Source of the DNA: Limonium bicolor
Taxonomy: Eukaryota > Streptophyta > Magnoliopsida > Caryophyllales > Plumbaginaceae
Length of the DNA: 64,000 nt
Direction: 5' to 3'
NCBI GenBank assembly: GCA_023374045.1
Contig: CM041776.1
Coordinates: 470,889,875 to 470,953,874 of the forward strand
Below the pieces are notes generated by a model. It ran no database searches and had not been told where the DNA came from. It saw only the letters and a list, made by a program, of their open reading frames with translations. The translations under genes and the position numbers were made by a program. This document shows positions 60,601-64,000 of this stretch, one piece after another. How positions within the stretch are numbered: position 1 is the stretch's first letter; the number at the start of each line of letters is the position of its first letter.

Positions 60601-61030
60601 GTTCGCCGTGGGCGACCAAGTGTTCTTGCGAGTTTCACCTATGAAGGGTGTCTTCCGTTTTGGTCAGAAGGGCAAGCTAAGCCCAAAGTTTGTAGGGCCG
60701 TACGCTATCACTGAAAGAGTTGGAGCTGTAGCCTACAGGTTAGCATTACCTGAGGACTTGGGACGTGTCCATGATGTATTTCATGTGTCACAACTCAAGA
60801 AGTACATTGCTGATCCTTCTCATGTGCTAGAGCCCGAGAGACTATCCATCGAACCGACCATGAGATATGTCGAAACCCCAGTGAGAATCCTTGATAGGAA
60901 GACCAGAGACACTCGCCATAAGTCCATACGAATGGTGAAGGTCCTATGGTCTAACCATGATGTCGAAGAAGCGACATGGGAGTTGGAAGATGCCATGAAG
61001 GCTAAGTACCCACAGTTGTTCATAGACTAA
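57652..61030 (+). pseudogene. Element C pol: PR, RT, RNase H, IN, chromodomain-like tail (two lesions)
   Basis: Starts at the intron 3 acceptor. Protease: [10 protein letters not shown] (about 57765) and [10 protein letters not shown], where relatives have [19 protein letters not shown] entry, [25 protein letters not shown], catalytic box [11 protein letters not shown] (about 58765-58797), FLGHVIS. RNase [11 protein letters not shown], then a one-base loss in a C run (about 59282), [18 protein letters not shown]. Integrase: [24 protein letters not shown] in [18 protein letters not shown] and [17 protein letters not shown] at 60335-60337 replaces the Gln of DFQGSW. Tail: HVSQLKKY, VRILDRKTRDTR, VKVLWSNHDVEEATWELED, the Tekay-type chromodomain-like motif. 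Stop 61028-61030. Two small changes separate it from an open frame, so it is young. Confidence 0.92.
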
Positions 61031-61051
61031 TTAGTCTAGTATGTAGTATAC

Positions 61052-61086
61052 GGGTACGGGTCGTACCCTTTTCAAGGGGGGTAGAG
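61052..61086 (+). other. Post-pol stem-loop and first PPT-like tract of element C
   Basis: GGGTACG (61052-61058) pairs with CGTACCC (61062-61068), 3-nt loop, 22 nt after the pol stop. AAGGGGGGTAGAG follows at 61074-61086. Both have counterparts in element B. Confidence 0.8.
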
Positions 61087-61428
61087 CCCTTTTGCTTTTG
61101 CATTGCTTCGGGGTAAGCATTGCATAGTGCGTAGGTATTGTAATAGTATGACACGTGTAGTGCAAGTGATTTGGTATGTGTATGTATGTGTAATGTGTAA
61201 TGTGCATTGTGAATTGTAATGGTGTATTGTGCATTGTGGAATGGTATGAATTGAAAATGATGTATTGCGTATGTGAATTCGTATTGTGTTTGAATTGTGT
61301 ATGTTTGCAATGAGGAATGAAGGAAACACCTCATAGGTGGTAGTAAGACACATTATGGCAATTGGTTGGCATAATGAGTAGAATTATAAAACTATTAACC
61401 TTGAGCAACTTTGAGGGCAAAGTTTCTT

Positions 61429-61441
61429 AAGGGGGGTAGAT
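61429..61441 (+). other. Polypurine tract of element C
   Basis: AAGGGGGGTAGAT abuts the 3' LTR start (TGAAATACC at 61442), the expected plus-strand primer site. Confidence 0.88.
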
Positions 61442-63686
61442 TGAAATACCCCGTAATTAAAAATAGTGATTAATTAGGCTAATAAGTATTTTAGAAGCTT
61501 AATTAAGTATAAATAAATATTAGGGAACAAATCCCGAAGAAAACGGATCCTTAAAACGGATTAAAAACACTAACGAACTTTAAAGCGCGTTTTTCGAGGT
61601 AACCGGGAAAACGTGTCTTTAAGCGGGTCAAATAGACTCGTAACAATTTTGGTCAACTAAATAGTCATTAATAAATATTAGTGAAGCTTTAGGACCAATA
61701 AAATCAATAAAACGAGAGATTAGTAAAAACTGTCAAAAACGGGAAGTTGTGGGGTAGCAATATAAATAACACAAACTTATGTGTCCACTTTTAAAATAAA
61801 AGTAAAATTTGTGTGTGTGTGTTGGGTGCAGCCGATGGGCTTTCCCCCCCCCCCTCTCTCACACTCTCTCACACACTCACTCTCTATTTACAAAGACAAA
61901 AATAATAAAAGTAACCCACTCACCTTTTTACTCTCTCTCCTCCATTTCACTCCCTCTCTCACGTGAACCAGCACCCCCACACTCTCTCTTTTTCTTTCTT
62001 CTTCAACCCAGCCGATTTCCATGGAGAATTGAGAGAACCCACATAAAAACTTCATCTTCTCTCCTTTGTAACTCCCTCAAAACTCTTCCAAAAATTATAA
62101 AAAGTATACCATTGTCTTCCTCTCATCAAGAGCTACATTTTCATCCTTCCATTCGAAAACAACGATTTTCGTTTTCATGGGCATGTCCCATTTGGAGCTT
62201 CAAGACCACCATTAGAAGGCCCTCCTTCTCCTTGTTCTTTTAAGGTAAAAACGTTCTCAAAAACTCCATCTTTTTCTAGCTTCAAGGGCAAAACGAAAAT
62301 GTGAACTAAACCCTTGCTTGCTCCTCTTGTGCCCAGCCGGTTTTGGCATCTTTGAAAGGGTGGAAAGATCATTCTTGAGCTGCTCCAAGTATTTCATAAA
62401 CCCTTGCAAGGTAATGAAACTCCTAAACCCTAGAATGTACATTAAAAGCTTAAATGAGAATTACTGTTTGTTTTAGTATTGAAGCATGTATATAAATGTT
62501 GGTAGTGTTAGAGGAATTGAGATTACAAATCGGTAAGAGAAGAAAGAGGAAGAAGCAAGGGGAACAAGAAAACTAGAAGTGAAACAAGGTAAGGATACTC
62601 ACCTTGGTGTATCTTTGTAAATGAGTATGTAACAGATTTTAGGAATGAAAATGTGTATTGTAAGATGGTAATGTATTAGTGGTGTAATGTGTAGGAGAAT
62701 ATAAATATTTTGAACCCCTAAAAGACATTTAAAACTTGTCAAAACAGATTGGGAATGAGATTGTTGAGTGCAGGAATTTTGATGTTTTAAGTATTGGTAT
62801 GGTGCATGGGAGCTTGTATATGTTTGGCTGTTGAAAACAGGTGAGATAATGTAATTATTAATGAAACAATGTGGAGAGAGTGTAAAAATATAGGGGAGGT
62901 TTGTCAAAATTTAGGTAGGATTAGAACACTTAGTGAATTGAAAACTAGGTGAATGATATAGGTTGCAACAGATTTTGATTGAAATAAATAGAGTGTATAT
63001 TGAGAGAGATAGGGAATGTAGTTATAATGTGTAGAGGGTTAGAAATGACATTAGAAGAGGGAGCTATGGTTGGGAGAGTGGTAGTATCAAAATCTGTAGC
63101 AAAATACATACAGAGAACTGTGTAAGTGTTGAGTGGAAATTAAGAGGAATTGGGTATATAAGTTAGTATAGATTGTGTAATGAATTAGGAAATGAACTAG
63201 CATGATTTAGAGTGTTTAATTGGTACTAAACATGTTAGGATGTATGTAGGAAGATTGGGGAAGCAATGGGTGAAATTGGGAAAGAAAATAAAATATGTAG
63301 CCATGTTCTGACTTCGTCCGACCCACGGTGAGTCGGACGTGGGTCGGACGGGGCTTAAGAAATGAAAATCAATCTTTCTGGAATGGTCCGACCCATGGCT
63401 GTGGATCGGACGTGGGTCGGACAGGCTAAATTTTTCCGTCGTCGAAGTTTCTGACTTCGTCCGACCCAGACGTTGAGTCGGACGTGGGTCGGATGGAGCT
63501 TGGACACAGGACCGGAACAATCTGTATGGTCCGACCCAGGGGTATAGGTCGGACAGAATAGTGCTGGGTCGGACAGGGTGATTTTTAGAGGACGAACTCT
63601 ACTGGAATGGTCCGACCCAGGGCTTGGGTCGGATGGTGGGTCGGACGGCCCATTACTTACAAAAAAAAATGTGTAACTATAGTAAG

Positions 63687-63727
<41 letters not shown>

Positions 63728-64000
63728 GTATACCCACCTATACATATGTACATATATTGTAAGTAAACCAATGTTAAGTAATTAAAAGTAAGTAAATAAA
63801 ATGTAAGTATAGGAATGTAGAGACTTAGTAAATACGAGTTAGGAATGTAAGAGTAGTTGAGTTAAGTTAATAATAGTTAGATTAACCGCTCAATTGTATG
63901 TATATCTTAGGATTTGATTTGTGACGCCGGAAGGACGTTTGGAAAACGTACGACGGTGAACGGTATGAATTCCTCATGCCCCGTATGCTATCTTGGTTAC
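61442..64000 (+). repeat. 3' LTR of element C (truncated by window)
   Basis: Near-identical to 49476-52038; ends at the window edge before the position of the hAT insertion. The (TA)n run at about 63688-63724 is longer than in the 5' LTR. Confidence 0.93.
63688..63724. repeat. (TA)n microsatellite
   Basis: Alternating TA run seen directly; about half as long at the same place in the 5' LTR (about 51748-51766). Confidence 0.9.

Larger units (their letters stand above)
49476..64000 (+). mobile_element. Element C: Ty3/gypsy element carrying an intact AlkB ORF (truncated at window end)
   Basis: 5' LTR 49476-54903, PBS, gag (three predicted introns), AlkB ORF, pol, PPT, and a 3' LTR from 61442 running off the window. 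It is inserted in the 3' untranslated part of element B (left flank ACAAT; right TSD not visible). The two LTRs differ by only about 1% substitutions plus small indels over the first part compared by eye, and few coding lesions are present, so it is a young insertion. Confidence 0.92.

Overview
The window is nuclear DNA of a flowering plant, probably a eudicot. It is AT-rich, has spliced genes with GT-AG introns, and is full of LTR retrotransposons primed by initiator-Met tRNA. Species cannot be read from the sequence. Only two host genes are recognisable: a damaged cinnamoyl-CoA-reductase-like (SNL6-type) gene at 11.2-13.0 kb, and a nine-exon TMEM33/Pom33-like membrane-protein gene at 30.9-33.8 kb. 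A broken partial copy of the second lies at 0.4-1.4 kb.

Layout. 0-13.8 kb: hAT-type transposase relic, TMEM33 fragment, an array of GTGCAA motifs, a non-autonomous CACTA element with a clean 3-bp target duplication and an internal tRNA-like (SINE) module, a degenerate minus-strand Copia relic, and the SNL6-like pseudogene. 13.8-27.7 kb: a minus-oriented solo LTR (target duplication CATAG) into which a complete 9.6-kb minus-strand Ty3/gypsy chromovirus, here element A, has inserted (target duplication GCTCA). 27.7-30.9 kb: a SINE-like unit, a complete TRIM element, and a Harbinger-like MITE with a MULE-like MITE inside it. 30.9-36.6 kb: the TMEM33-like gene and a LINE ORF2 relic. 36.6-64 kb: a Russian-doll nest. 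A minus-strand Copia is split by plus-strand gypsy element B (from 38478), which is split by related element C (from 49476). C's 5' LTR in turn carries a 1.56-kb hAT-type element. B and C run off the right edge of the window.

The most unusual content is in B and C. Between gag and protease both carry a complete AlkB-type Fe(II)/2-oxoglutarate dioxygenase, resembling plant ALKBH1-like proteins. In C the ORF is intact (252 codons, 56755-57513) with the iron ligands HxD...H and the RxxxxxR 2-oxoglutarate motif. In B it is decayed toward the N terminus but keeps every catalytic motif. In both elements the dioxygenase ORF lies inside a predicted intron whose splice sites join the end of gag to protease in the same phase. 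Two more small introns are predicted inside gag. This suggests that splicing chooses between a gag-pol message and a message keeping the dioxygenase. Element A, with an ordinary gag-pol, has none of this.

The host TMEM33-like gene needs five single-base insertions, all in short homopolymers, to be open throughout, and other elements show similar one-base losses. Base-level assembly error is therefore a serious alternative to pseudogenisation. All functional statements are inferences from sequence reading; no database search was run.
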